From: Rhabdophis nuchalis
Lineage: Eukaryota > Chordata > Lepidosauria > Squamata > Natricidae
Assembly (NCBI GenBank): GCA_039707465.1
Contig: CM077644.1
Location: 198,311,962 to 198,375,961, forward strand
Length of the DNA stretch: 64,000 nt
Reading direction: 5' to 3'
The notes under the pieces were generated by a model that made no database searches, had not been told where the DNA came from, and saw only the letters and a list, made by a program, of their open reading frames with translations. The position numbers and the translations under genes are program-made. Shown piece by piece: positions 25,133 to 36,748 of the stretch. Each line of letters opens with the position of its first letter. The first letter of the stretch is position 1.

Positions 25133-26169
25133 TTATATTCCACTTTCAAAAAAAGAAGATAACGCTGGCTTATCCCCGCACTCAGCTTCCTGCTTTCTTT
25201 TAAGATCCTCCTCCTTATCTGACGCTCGCTTTGTTTCTTCACGAGTTTTCTTATGCTCGGACATTGCCGGAGAGATTTCTTTCCGCTTTAAACTTTTAGG
25301 ATCTTGGCCACCAACTGCTCCTTTTTCCTCCAATGTTGGAGATTCCACTTGTATTCCACCCATCATAAGCATATGATCTTTAATTTCTGTTAAATCCTCG
25401 TCTTTCTCAATCAGCCCGAGCTCCCGTATTAGTCTTATTGCATCCGTTTCCGGAGTAATAGTTTGCATTCTCCCCTTGTAAAAAATTTCAACTGCTGTAG
25501 TGGTCTCCAATTATACTTAATATCATTGTCTCTCAAGACCTTTGTAATTGGTTTTAAAAAGAATCTCCATGCTTTTTCTTCTCTAGATATGTCTGGAAAA
25601 ACTTGAATTTCTTTCCCCTCAAATTTTGGGGGTCCTCCCAGGTCCCTTATTTTTGCCATGACTTCTAGTTTATCTCCAAGGTTTGCAAATCTCACTAGAA
25701 CATTTCTATTAGCTCCGTTTTGTCTCTTATAGCCGACTCTAAAAACACTTACTAGGTCTGCTGCCGTATATACAATTGATGCATCAAGTTCATTCAGCCA
25801 TTTTAACATTCTTTGCTTCAAATTATCCACCCTATCCTCCAGAATTCCACGAATAACAACATTATATTTTCTTGCATCTTCTTCCAAAAGACTAATTCTC
25901 CTATCTTGTTGCTGATTTTTAAAAAAGATCCCCTCAATCTTACGATCAGTCTGTGCCTCATGTACATGAATCTGTTCAATTTCGTCCTTCATAAATTTAA
26001 TCTCCACGTTCTGCTTTGCAAAATTAATATTCATTTCGCTTATTTCCTCTTTGGTTTTTTGAATTTCCAATGTCATGTTATCCATACGGTCAGTTAGACC
26101 AGTTAGTTTTTCCCCAATTGTATTTAATGCCCCGATGATTTGTTCGAGTTCAGAAGGCTGTTGAGTCAT
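25133..26169 (-). pseudogene. L1 ORF1 protein, split by one frameshift
   Basis: The N-terminal 244-codon frame starts at 26169. Residues ~1-98 are heptad-rich and should form the trimerising coiled coil. An RRM-like domain follows (VVIRGILED near 106; NRNVLVRF near 155). The C-terminal domain contains IQVFPDISREEKAWRF and ITKVLRDNDIKYNW. The frame is lost near 25510. The remainder (TTAVEIFYKGRMQTITPETD onward) continues in another frame to 25133 with a charged K/E-rich tail. ORF1p is a nucleic-acid chaperone that coats L1 RNA. Total length would be about 345 residues, usual for L1. Confidence 0.9.
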
Positions 26170-26766
26170 CGTGTCGAATCAATAGTCTTTTTTTAAAAAA
26201 GAAAAGAGTTAAACCTCTCTGCCAAGAGGGTCTTTATTGAAGAAAAAGAGCAAAAACCCAAGTAAAATAAAGCTGAGACGGCGTTTAATGCACCAAAGAA
26301 GCCAAAACTTTTTTTAGGCGTTGCCCAAGAAACTCACTCGCTACATCCAGCATAAACAGTCCACTTAAAAGGTTCAAAAGTTCAAAAGACTTGCAATCCA
26401 CATGCCTCAGCTAATCTTCTGCTGTTTACTTAACTTTCAAGCCTGTGCTTATGCCTCGTAGCAAGTAAAAAAACATGCAAATCACGGTGTTTATCAAGAC
26501 AAAGGGCAACTTTCCTCTTACCTCGGCCGCTTTCGGTCAACCCTCTGCCTTCCCACGAAGAAACGAAACTTTAAAATTCAAGCAGTCCGGTTTGACCTAT
26601 CGCTCTAAGAATCAATCTGCTAACTCCTCCGCCTTTCCAAGACCGTTGTAAACAATTTTGGCTTCTAACGGTGCATTTTAACCTCTTTTAATCCACATTT
26701 TCGTTGAAAAAAAACCCTACGAAATAGAGGAACGTCCTCACTCTACTCGATCATTAGCCACGCCCT
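26170..26766 (-). promoter_or_regulatory. L1 5' UTR (presumed internal promoter)
   Basis: About 600 bp lie between the target duplication and the ORF1 start at 26169. In L1 elements this region carries an RNA polymerase II internal promoter. No specific factor site was identified. The element appears 5'-complete because its end abuts the duplication. Confidence 0.6.
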
Positions 26767-26783
26767 GGATTATTTGTACTACT

Positions 26784-27956
26784 AAGAGGTATCTACATGC
26801 CAGTCCTGAGCAAACATATAGTAAAAGTTTCTAGGAAGGAAGATTACATATAATTCAATAAAATAGAATAATATTTCATAAATCAGAATGCAAAACCTTC
26901 ATATCATGACTATGAAACAGATTCAAATGTACTAATTTTACAATTTACAAAATGTTTGGGCTAGCACAATTCATAAAACCATGGCTTTCTAGTTTCCATT
27001 GTTTATAGAATAAACCACATTTGATTGGATCTACTACTAAGTTTCACACTGTAATCTACATACCTCTGTGGTGATTCACAGAATTTGTTACATTCCCCAC
27101 CAAAAAAACCCTCTTCAATAAGAAATACCACCCGGATTATCAATCAGATTTGTATGCAACGCTGCTCTGAATTTTTGTGAAGGTACAATCGTGGAACTAA
27201 CCAGTTGGATGGTACATTGTCCATTCCTTGGCTTGACTGATCCCAAGCCTTATAGGAAAAAGTAGATAGGGAAGTCATGCATATTGGAATTTCAATTGTT
27301 TGTGTACATGTTAATTGATAAAGATCATCAATTGACAGTTTAAATGCCACATTGCTTATGCATATGCACACATAATGCTGAGGACATATGAGCATTTCAT
27401 GCAAGCCTGAGAAAATGCTTACCACAAACTGTTCCTTAAAAATCATTGAACAATATTATGTCTTTCAGATCATAATATTTATATACCTGGAACAATAAGA
27501 AAAATTGCACAAATACGGAATGAAATACGGTGATTAAAGGTTTTTTAAATCTTTTGTTTATATTAGTCTAACCACAGATGGAGAAATGCATTTGGCTCCA
27601 GAATATATCAGACAGTATTTAAATAAAGGACAATTATTTATTTTAAGTATATGTTTTTCTGTTTCTGTCACTGGAATTTAACCAAAGAATCAAGTATATA
27701 TTTTGATTGATCTGAAGTAGTTTAATGTTTTCCTTAAAAATTTGGAATGAAGGAGAATTATTCAAATTATGATGGGTGATATTCGCAATTCATTTGTTCT
27801 AGAATCATTGGGAGTTTTTAATATTTTAATACTTATTTTAATACTAATAAAAAGCAAATAAATAAAACAATGAATTGTTAATATATAAATATTTATATTT
27901 ATTTAATATTTATATAAAATAATGTTAAAAACAAAAAACAAAAAATAGTAATAGGC
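26784..27956. other. No recognised feature
   Basis: About 1.2 kb of AT-rich sequence. The minus-strand frame at 27144-27446 has no motif and is probably chance. Confidence 0.4.
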
Positions 27957-28210
27957 ACATGGATACAATATTAAAACATCTGGAACATCTCTTAAGCATC
28001 ATCAGCACTGACAAAATCACAATATGTCAACTGCAAAAGGTAGTTCGCTTAGAACAGCTTATATCCTATGATAGCACCTTGTCACGACAATGTCATCAAA
28101 CAACATTTAATATCCAAGGTCCTTGAGAAGGACGAAATAGTTAGATAAAATGTCGAATCCAGTGTAAACATCTGGCTGAATGTGCACCAACCACAACAAG
28201 AATAAAATAC
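27957..28210 (+). mobile_element. Degenerate LINE 3' region (R4/Dong-like)
   Basis: A decayed reading frame contains the word DKITICQLQK (bases GACAAAATCACAATATGTCA), then LEQLISYD. Both resemble the end of R4/Dong-type LINE ORFs, and AACAGCTTATATCCT is shared with the fragment at 8205. Frame is lost after about 60 codons. Dead copy. Confidence 0.45.
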
Positions 28211-28682
28211 ATGGAGAATTTTTAAATGTTTCTGTTTAAAAGGCTATAGGTAGAATTAGAAATATTAACGGTAATAGATTTGTAGATTTGTTTAGGTAAA
28301 TGAGAAGGTGCATTTTGAAAGCAACCAAGACTAGCTACTGTTCTGTGCCTTCATCAAATTAGATTAATTGGAGGATTTTTTTCTTCTCTGCATTTTGAAT
28401 TGCAATTTAAAGAAGAAATTATCTATTATAACTTTATCATTCTTGTTTCCTATTCTCATACAAAAAAAAGAAAAGAAAAGAAAGAAAACAAAATTACCTT
28501 CATGAACACTATGTCTCCCCCAACAATTTTCTGTACTTTTAAAAGCACATTGTATCTGTTAATTGCTTCTACAACATTATCTACACTTTCTATACTATTT
28601 TTCTGAAATCCCCATTGAATAATGCTTATACCTTCATAAAATGTACATGAGATAGGAGAGAGAGAAGATCACAAATATAATA
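28211..28682. other. No recognised feature
   Basis: AT-rich sequence with a short A/G-rich tract at 28461-28490. Confidence 0.4.
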
Positions 28683-29029
28683 CAGATAGTCTTCACTTAA
28701 CAACACTAATTAGCCTGGAATTAATAACAGCTGTTCCAATTCTAGTTGCCTGCATTAAGCAAACGTTTGTCTTAAATGCAACATCATGTGCACAACATCA
28801 TTTCCCATCTCCTGTCAACTTCCCCACTGAGTTTGCTTCTGAGAACCCAGCAGTAAAGGACATAAATGTGGATCATGCTACTGTGCATGATTGTAATTGT
28901 TAGTTGGTACAATACCGAGATTACGATCACATGACCATGGGGCTACAACAATGAGGACTGGTCCTCAGGATCAATCATTCAGGTAATCTTCAAACAAACC
29001 CTGAATTAGTGTTAAGTGAAGAGTACCTA
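28683..29029. mobile_element. Tigger-like MITE, degenerate
   Basis: The left end is TA-CAGATAGTCTTCACTTAAC. The interior has GATCACATGACCATGGGG, and the right end is GTTAAGTGAAGAGTACCTA. It matches the layout of 10358-10794 with many substitutions and deletions. No coding capacity. Confidence 0.65.
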
Positions 29030-29605
29030 TCCATCCTAATTAAGTTGCTATTCTCAGATGGTTTATATCAATGAATGAACTTGGAATAATTTTCTCAAAA
29101 TGTCTGTGTATATTTTATTAGATAGGTGAGCTATCACAGTTTATATATACAGTCTAATTAAAGCACAAAGATATTGAAATTTATTTAAATTATACATAAA
29201 GTGCATTTGAATGAAAAATAATATTGATTTCTGAAATTTCCTGATCTAAATATTTGTTGTAGAGCAAGGCATATTTTTTCTATTTCCCAATTATTAATAT
29301 TTATTTTATTTCAATAGCAACATATATCAATGTGACCTGAAAATTAATATATATTTTAAATAGACTATTCCAGAGAAGAGATGTATATATGGAACAGTTT
29401 ATATCTCACTCACTATGGTTTTTTACTTTCTCTATCTTTAGTATTTATTGTCACATCTTTATGTAATCCTTTTAAAGATATAATTTATATAATTTATATT
29501 TTGTGAAATGAATTTTATGTACAAAATTTCATTTCCTTAATATGTATAATATATTGTTTTGCATATGTTTTTTTTTATCCTGAGAAGTCACAATGCAACA
29601 TCTAC
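29030..29605. other. No recognised feature
   Basis: Very AT-rich sequence without recognisable genes or repeats. Confidence 0.4.
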
Positions 29606-29807
29606 ATTTACATTTCCCAAATCATTTTGTAGATTGGACTTCACATCCTGTAATAATAATAATAATAATAATTTAATACTTATAAACCGCACCCTCGCCC
29701 CGAGTCCCTGTGGGGAGAGGGTGCGGTTTATAAGTATTAAATTATTATTATTATTATTATTACAGGATGTGAAGTCCAATCTACAAAATGATTTGGGAAA
29801 TGTAAAT
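29606..29807. repeat. 202-bp near-perfect palindrome built on an L2 3' tail
   Basis: Arms 29606-29701 and 29712-29807 (96 bp each) are inverted copies with about one mismatch and a 10-nt loop, GAGTCCCTGT. Each arm holds about 45 bp of non-L2 flanking DNA, a (TAA)n tract and the L2 3' end (ATAAACCGCACCCTC). The loop is the loop of the L2 3' stem-loop. The inner part is thus L2 3' tail; the outer part is duplicated flank. Open frames on both strands are mirror images and not genes. Confidence 0.93.
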
Positions 29808-30443
29808 TAAACCAATCCACTTAAAATATGGACCGCATTAAATTCGCTAACCCCTCTGTTCAAAATGGAAACAAATAATGTAAATGCAAATAGGTGTTCT
29901 AATACATATGAGATATTTTAGGGGAATCTCCCCCTCAATCCTTATGCAAAAATGGCCACAGCACTAACACTTGAAATCTAAGTGTATCTGTGGACAATTC
30001 ATCAAGGTATATATCTTTAGAGACTCATTATAATCAAGAATGACTCTATTTACACATGACATAATTATTACCAATTTAAAAGTCTTGCTATAATTGGTAA
30101 CTGAAGATTAGACAATTACCAACTATTTTCTACAGCAGCAAGTGTCAAAGTGGACCTCAACAGTTTTGCAACCAAAATGCTGGCAATTAGAACAGATGTT
30201 CTAGAAGCTGTCAACCAATTTTTTTCTGCATGACAAAATGCTGTCAGAAATGATCAGTTTTATCTTATCTGAAGTTCAAGTTCACTTGTGAGTTCTAGAA
30301 TCAACCATTTGTGGTAATAGTCATAGATTTCCTAATTCCATGAATCCATTTCCACATTGCTCATTTTCTCTCTCCTCTCTCTCAATCAAGCCAATTTAAG
30401 TCACATAATCCTCTAACTGATGCATCTGCTATGAAGTCTAAAG
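29808..30443. other. No recognised feature
   Basis: AT-rich sequence without recognisable genes or repeats. Confidence 0.4.
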
Positions 30444-30527
30444 CAATGTTTTTCAATCCTGGCAACTTTAAGATGGGTAGACTTCAATTCTCAGAATTAT
30501 TCAGCATGCTGTCTGGGATAAACACTG
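30444..30527. mobile_element. Degenerate hairpin-family hAT MITE
   Basis: The segment starts CAATGTTTTTCAATCCTGGC, continues AACTTTAAG...GACTTCAATTCTCAGAATT and ends GGGATAAACACTG. It matches the 48869 family at low identity. The flanks GTCTAAAG and GTCTAGCA agree at 5 of 8 positions. Confidence 0.6.
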
Positions 30528-30839
30528 GTCTAGCATGACAGCATGGTGTAGGAAAACAGATGAATATTGGGGCACTGGGAATAGATTAACTAAGCATACT
30601 ACATGGGGGATGTCTTACTTACATGTATGAGATTTCTTTGACTTTAATTGATGTAAATAGAATACTATATAATTCATATACTAGAGTGTATGAATTATAC
30701 ATAAGTATGTATGCATGCACTACTAGAGGAGAAAACATTTGAACACTCAGAAAGTTGAGTGTTCAATCCTAAACAGTAGAGATGTTTCTCTATTAGGGTA
30801 TAAAGAAAATATCTGCTGTGAACTTCACATAGGTATCAG

Positions 30840-30920
30840 GAAGGGCATCTGGCCAGTAAATGCTCAACTACATTAAGCTGCCCCAACTCCTCCTAGTAAA
30901 AAGGGATACAGGGTTGTTAA
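30840..30920 (+). mobile_element. Possible LINE 3' tail (RTE-like)
   Basis: The word GGTATCAGGAAGGGCATCTG, then GCCAGTAAATGCTCAACTAC, resembles the 3' UTR of RTE-type LINEs common in vertebrates and molluscs. There is no coding part. Tentative. Confidence 0.3.
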
Positions 30921-31440
30921 AAAAATGCATATAATGCATGTGTGTGCATGTGTATATCATACTACTTAGTGGTGCAACCAGCCAAATGTGACTTATAATT
31001 GTTTTTTTATAGTTTCAAAACACTCTTCCTAGCTCTGGTGCTGTTCCTGTTCCATACAGGTACTTTGTACTGGTTCATTTTTCTCTACCTGCATGTTTGG
31101 CTGATCCTAACCAAAGATGGGTAAGCTTTAATGAGATTCAGGCAGATGGTGGTTTTTGCATTCCCATGCATTTTGAAGAATTTATGAACTGAATCTGAAG
31201 GATGCAAATTCTAAATCATAGAACACATTTGGTAAGCAGAACTGAGTAGACTTTTAAAATGAAAGGCTATTGCTTTGCCATTTTGGTGAGTTTGCTCATG
31301 TATTCCTGTCCTGCTGTGGTTCTCCTCAGTGCAACTTTGTTGATACATGTTCTCTGTGTGTGATTGCTCTTCCCCTGTTGTGAGCTTTTTAAGATGCATT
31401 CTGCTTCTGGTTGTATTACGCTTCTGGCCTTTATTTTTTG
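30921..31440. other. No recognised feature
   Basis: AT-rich sequence without recognisable genes or repeats. Confidence 0.4.
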
Positions 31441-31444
31441 TTGT

Positions 31445-31447
31445 TGC

Positions 31448-31479
<32 letters not shown>

Positions 31480-31514
31480 CAGAGAGAGTCAGAAAGAGAG
31501 AGAGAGAGAGAGAA
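31445..31514. repeat. (GT)n(GA)n compound microsatellite
   Basis: A GT repeat of about 18 bp passes into a GA repeat with a few interruptions, about 70 bp in all. Confidence 0.95.
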
Positions 31515-33475
31515 TAATAGGCAGAGTGCTTGGCTTCTCTGTGTTAATTTTAACAATATTTTGGTAAATAGGTATTTTCTTTTAAAAAAGAATATATTTT
31601 GTACTGACTAGAAACTTTCTCTCATTCTTACCAAAGGCTTAGTAAAACTGCTGTTGTTAAATTGCTAAATTCCTGTAATATGCTAAACTGAGTGCTAATG
31701 AAAATGATGTAAATAAGCAATTACTTGTTCATATGAATTCAAGGTTGAGCCCTTCAAGAGATTTAAGGAATCAGCTGAAAATTCACTTTATTAGAAATTG
31801 GAGAAGAATCAGAATCAGAATGCAAGCTACTACAAGTCTGGCCTATCATCAATAGGATTTAGAGACGTGATATTTTTTCCCAGTTTTCAGAAGAAAAATC
31901 ATTTTAGTGGGGCTTTTTACAAGTTGTCTGCCACCTTAAGTATCATCAAAACACCAAGGTAAAAACAAGAGATCAAATATTGCATTCTCATTGTTTCCTA
32001 AAGCCAGAATTCAGCTAGTTTTTTGTTTTTTTAAGTTTTGTATAAACATTTGAGTTTTAAATGTTGCTTTATAAGAATGTTGCCAGTTTGGAATGTTCTA
32101 ACAAAATGTTTTTATTTCTTACACACTATAGAAATTCATACCTCAAGCAAGACTGTATGTAGTTTTCAGTTTGATTAAATGGACTTTTCTTTTTAACTGA
32201 ATTCTGGCATGCACAGAAATTATGATTTTCAGTTTAAATATTGTTGCTTAAATATGGAACTATTCTTATTTTTTTATTGGAAAAAAAAATATGTGGCAGA
32301 GAAATTTTAAAAAAACCCACACTTCTTATTTTTCTCAGATCACAATATACATATATTGATTTCAAATTTTGAGAAAGGGTATATTTTGTAAATATTATAT
32401 TCACAATATAAAATATTGTATTTTATTGTAATATAAAATACTATATAATTATAAAATTATAAAAACTCTAGATCTGCCTTGACCCGCCTTCCCTAGAACT
32501 ATGAAAAGGCTCACCACCCCTTTCATCTTTGAATTACCTGTCAGGGCTGGTTTATGGACGGCTATCAAATGTGATAGAAGATAGGACCAAAGAATGATGC
32601 AAGGCTGAATAAAATTAACATTCTGGAACAAAACCTTTGATCTGTGGTAGATAGCTGCATCCTGCCTGGGCCAAAATTTGCATGCAATCTGAATTGCTGA
32701 TAAGGGGAAGAGGAATAAGAGGAAGGGGAAAAGCTAGGGAGGAGGAGGAAGAAGGAAAGAGAAAGGTTCAGCTAAGAATGAATGTCACGATAGGTCAGCT
32801 GCAATGGGGAACCCGGGGTGAAGTAATATCCCATTCCAGATTCAGATACAGCACAGTTGTCTTCAGAGCCATGAGAGAATTTACTCATTTATTTCTCATA
32901 ATTCCTGGGAAATAGATTATGGTTTTGCAGTAACACATTAATTCGACTCTCCCTCACATTTATGAATCATTTTGATTCGCTTTCAACAACTTTGACATTT
33001 TTTGAAGCACCAGTTTGTTTTATCCACAATCATTTTAGGCATATTTTTAATTAAAAGTCTGCATACAAAACTTGTGCATATTTTCTTCCTCATTTCCCCA
33101 AATATGTATATATTTGGAATGCAATAATTCCTATAAACATTCATTGTGCAAGCAATTTCTACTTTCTCTATTAGGTTATTCATTTATGCATTTTCCCTTT
33201 TGCAAACATTTTAATCTACAATTTCTTTAAAATGTACATTGCCCTACGCATTTTTAATAGTGAAACTCCATCATAAAATCTGGGGTATGTAAACCGAATA
33301 AATAAATGATTCACTTGGATTAATGTATTAATTCAGGAAGTATGTTTAATAGGCTTATAGTTAAAATGCAAACCACATATTTTTTCCTTCCATTCCTTAT
33401 GTAATTAATTAATTTTTAGGTGAATCTCTAAACTTTTCCTAAGAATTTAAGTGACAATATACAATTTCTTCTCTT
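31515..33475. other. No recognised feature
   Basis: About 2 kb of AT-rich sequence. A purine-rich patch (GGAAGAGGAA type) lies near 32704-32765 and gives a low-complexity open frame. Confidence 0.4.
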
Positions 33476-33477
33476 CT

Positions 33478-33600
33478 CATTTCCTCCAAAACTATAACCC
33501 TGTGAAGTAAATTGAGTGAGATTTTATGAGTAGCCAAATGTTAACCCCCTCACTTTACATGGTTCTAAGCATGCTAACCATTACTCTACTCTGACTGTTT
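33478..33600 (-). mobile_element. Degenerate tRNA-derived or MIR-like SINE
   Basis: The plus strand reads CATTTCCTCCAAAACTATAA, then CCCTGTGAAGTAAATTGAG and CTAACCATTACTCTACTCTG. This is the usual reverse-strand pattern of amniote tRNA-derived SINEs, whose heads contain the complement of CTAACCACT. Strongly decayed. Confidence 0.5.
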
Positions 33601-33750
33601 CATTCAACTGCAAATAAGCAATGAAGAACAGTCTTATACCAATCTTTGAACTATATATTTAATATAATTCACACATATCTTACTGAAATAAACGGGAATT
33701 TAATAGCAATAGTGCACAATATGGTTCAGATAAGATATTAATCTGTTTAG

Positions 33751-33833
33751 CTCGCAGTCCTATATCTAGTTTATTGCGAATAAAATATGTTGCTTTGAGT
33801 GAGACATACTTTATAGTGAATATCTCTAGGAAT
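33751..33833. repeat. Degenerate palindrome-like interspersed repeat
   Basis: The segment GCAGTCCTATATCTAGTTTA ... AGTGAGACATACTTTATAGT ... CTCTAGGA resembles an amniote interspersed repeat built around an inverted GGGACTTACT-type core. The match is from memory and weak. Confidence 0.35.
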
Positions 33834-34763
33834 GTGCTGTTGCATTCAAGGGAACTGGGCAAGGAATACTGTATACTTTTAGCTGACAAAAGTAAAGATA
33901 AATTTTCTAGTATATTGTGTTTCTTTTTGCACAACATAGTTTCATTTATTCCATACTTTTGTCTCTTAGTTACCTGGTTCAGGACGAAGTCTGAAATCAA
34001 TAAAGGAACTAATTGTATGGATCTTAGATCCCTCAGTCACATTGTGTAGGATTATCAACATGAAATTAAATAATTCACAAAAAGTTGAAGAAGATTAAGT
34101 AATAGATAAACAAAATGTTCTTGAACATGTTGAAATTACCCTCATTGAAGTTTTTGCTACATTAAATTGCTACATTCCTTTAATAGAAGCAATATCTATT
34201 CTCTTTAGCACAAGCATTATTTCAATTTCATTCATTTTCATCAATTTGACTGTTTTTCTGTTTAATATTTTTTTGAAGAAAACATTCTCAGCCATATGCC
34301 AGAAACAACCTTATCAAAAAGGCTTTTTCACAGCTGCCTTACATCAATGCTAGTCATGATTCCTGTTAGATCAAATCACTATAAGCAAGGCAACTGCGTA
34401 AGAAATAGGCTTTTTAAATGCTTGATTTAATTGTAATCCTCCCCAAAGGAACAACAGTTCATTTTTATTCCTGTGTATCATTCTTTGACTTTTAGACTAT
34501 TTTTAAAAGGGGGAATGTTAATGTTAAATAAAACAAACTTTTGTTAACCATAAAGCCAAATTATTACAATATCCCATTATTATAGTTAACTTGCTTGACA
34601 TAGACAAAGTCTTAGTAGCTATCAGTTGAGTAATCTAAGCATATGAGATTCACAATCAATGCATATAAATAGTGAAGCTGAAATTGTCTTTATTTACTTA
34701 ACTGAAAATGTTTATGTGCTGACTTGTATTGCCAACTAATTTTCCAATAATTCAGCAGAATTT
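33834..34763. other. No recognised feature
   Basis: AT-rich sequence. Opposed open frames at 33680-34049 are mirror shadows without motifs. Confidence 0.4.
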
Positions 34764-35050
34764 GGGGACATGATGGCTGACAGCCCAGGTTCAAGATCCG
34801 AGTGCATCACAATGATGAACTTCTGTTTCTTACCCTAGGCTCCTGCACACCTAGCAATTCAAAAGCAAGCAAATGTGAGTAGATCAATAGATACCACTTG
34901 GATGGGAAGGTAACAGTATTCTGCGTGCCTTTGGCTGGCCACATGACCGCAGAAAATGTCTTTTGACAATGATGGCTCCCTTGGCCAAGAAAAGGAGATG
35001 AGCTCTGTGCCCTAGAGTCAGGCAAGACTGTAGGGGAAATCTTTACATTA
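34764..35050 (+). mobile_element. Sauria SINE, degenerate, deleted in the head
   Basis: GGGGACATGATGGCTGACAG marks the head. The B-box region has lost sequence. The conserved middle is clear: GGATGGGAAGGTAACAGTAT, GTGCCTTTGGC, GGCCACATGACCGC and AAGGAGATGAGCTCTGTGCC. The tail ends CTAGAGTCAGG...CTTTACATT. Older than the copies at 2898 and 37980. Confidence 0.8.
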
Positions 35051-35224
35051 CTTTTTTTTTATCTTTTCACCAGAATTCAACATTTAAAAATAAAATTAGT
35101 AAAATGAAATCACAGATAAAATTACCCAGTAAAATTGAACAAGTACTGATTATGAAAAGATCACATTACTATTGCTAAAAAGGCTTCTATTCCCATGGTT
35201 GACATATGTCTCCATGTAAAAGAG

Positions 35225-35420
35225 GCATCAAGAGACAAGCAGATTGGTATGGGAATTGTGCAATACTTCTAGGGAGATAAATTCCAAGCTCTTTAGGACT
35301 CTCTGGAGAAGTACCAGCACTTTGAATGGGCTCAAAAATGAACAGCCCGCCACTGCAATTCTCTTCAAAGTGGCAAAGTATAATTCAATAATTCAAATTT
35401 TGATAATTCTGGCAGATAAT
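35225..35420 (-). mobile_element. Old L2-like fragment
   Basis: The plus strand reads TCCAAGCTCTTTAGGACTCT, then GTACCAGCACTTTGAATGGG and CTCAAAAATGAACAGCC. This parallels the reverse strand of the L2 region encoding RVRFKVLxxxFKALHG (compare 35938-35960), at low identity. Inactive. Confidence 0.45.
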
Positions 35421-35452
35421 TTGTTTCAGATGTTTAAAGGAAGCCTCTCATT

Positions 35453-36748
35453 TATTTATTTATTTTTATTATTTTTTAGATTTTTATACTGCCCTTCTCC
35501 CTTCCGGGACTCAGGGCGGTGAACAGGCAACAATAAAAACAACAACAGAAAACATCAAATACATTAAAATACGCTAAAAATACCTTAAAAATATATTAAA
35601 TGGGTGGCCTGTTCTAAAATCCAGATAAAAACCCCTGGTAAAAACAATTAAAAACTACGCCAGGCTGGCCGCATGGAATAAGGAGGTTTTCAAGGCCCGA
35701 CGGAAGAGGCGCAGGTCCGTGATTGTGCGTAGGTTGGGGGGTAGGTCATTCCAGAGGGCAGGAGCTGACACAGAGAAGGCTCTCCTCCTAGGGGTCACCA
35801 GCCGGTATTGCTTGGCTGATGGTACCCTGAGGAGGCCCTCTCTGTGGGAGCGAACTGGTTGGTGGGAGGTATTTGGTAGCAGGAGGCGGTCCTTCAAGTA
35901 ACCAGGTCCCTTGCCATGGAGCGCTTTAAAGGTGATTACTAGTACTTTGAAGCGCACCCGGAAAGCCACAGGCAGCCAGTGCAGCTCGCGCAGGAGAGGT
36001 GTCACATGGGAGCATCTGGAGGCTCCCAGAATCCCCTGTGCAGCCGCATTCTGAACTAACTGGAGCCTCCGGGTGCACCTCAAGGGGAGCTCCATGTAGA
36101 GAGCATTGCAATAGTCCAGGCGGGAGATAACAAGGGCTTGAGTGACTGTGCGTAAAGCATCACTATCCAGAAAGGGGCACAACTGGCATATCAAGTGGAC
36201 CTGATAAAAAGCCCCCCTGGCCACGGCTGTCATATGATCATCTATGGCTGTCATATGATCATCTAACGGCTGTCATATGATCATCTAACGACAGCCGAGA
36301 GTCCAGGAGGACGCCCAAGTTGCAAGCCCTCTCTGTGGGGGCCAATGATTCGCCCCCAATAGCCAGAGATGGCACCAGCTGGCTATATCGTGATGCCGGA
36401 AGCCACAGCCACTCGGTCTTGGGCGGGTTGAGTCACAGCCTGTTTCTCCCCATCCAGACTCGCACGGCCTCCAGACACCAGGACATCACTTCCACGGCAT
36501 TGTTGGGGTGGTCTGGGGTAGAGATGTACAGCTGGGTGTCATCCGCGTACTGGTGGAACTCTACCCCGAAACCACGGATGATCTCACCCAATGGCTTCAT
36601 ATAAATGTTGAACAGGAGAGGCGAGAGGACCGACCCCTGTGGTACCCCACAAGTGAGGCACCTCGACGTCAACCTCTGCCCTCCTGTCATCACAAATTGT
36701 GACCGGTCGGAGAGGTAGGAGGAGAACCATCGTAAAATGGTGCCCCCT
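35453..36748 (-). mobile_element. L2 LINE, 5'-truncated, RT half plus 3' UTR
   Basis: The minus strand encodes the last ~200 codons in one frame (36254-35655: TAVARGAFYQVHLICQLCP, SRLDYCNALYMELPLRC, LHWLPVAFRVRFKVL, stop). Upstream, in another frame, it encodes the RT core (36693-36433: CGVPQGSVLSPLLFNIYMKP, FHQYADDTQLYISTP). A frame change lies at the 21-22-bp triplication at 36225-36290. The 3' stem-loop is at 35489-35522 with an A/T-rich tail to 35453. The 5' end is cut inside the RT near 36748. Confidence 0.93.

Larger units (their letters stand above)
21001..26766 (-). mobile_element. L1 LINE, nearly full length (5766 bp), perfect 17-bp target duplication
   Basis: The element runs from an A/T-rich 3' tail (complement of 21001-21040) to a 5' UTR beginning AGGGCGTGGC on the minus strand. 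It is bounded by identical GGATTATTTGTACTACT at 20984-21000 and 26767-26783. It contains ORF1 (26169-25133) and ORF2 (24914-21129), separated by about 220 bp with a poly-G/C tract. The perfect duplication argues for a fairly recent insertion. Single-base breaks interrupt both ORFs, so this copy appears inactive, although most breaks are at A runs and could be sequence errors. Confidence 0.95.

Noticed and set aside
27144..27446. 100-codon minus-strand open frame as a possible host exon
   Set aside because: No domain, no splice context that stands out, and AT-rich composition like the surrounding non-coding DNA.
29559..29810. Open frames on both strands around 29.6 kb
   Set aside because: The two frames are mirror images created by the palindrome.
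33680..34049. Opposed open frames of about 100 codons
   Set aside because: Each is the shadow of the other, with no motif in either. Judged chance.
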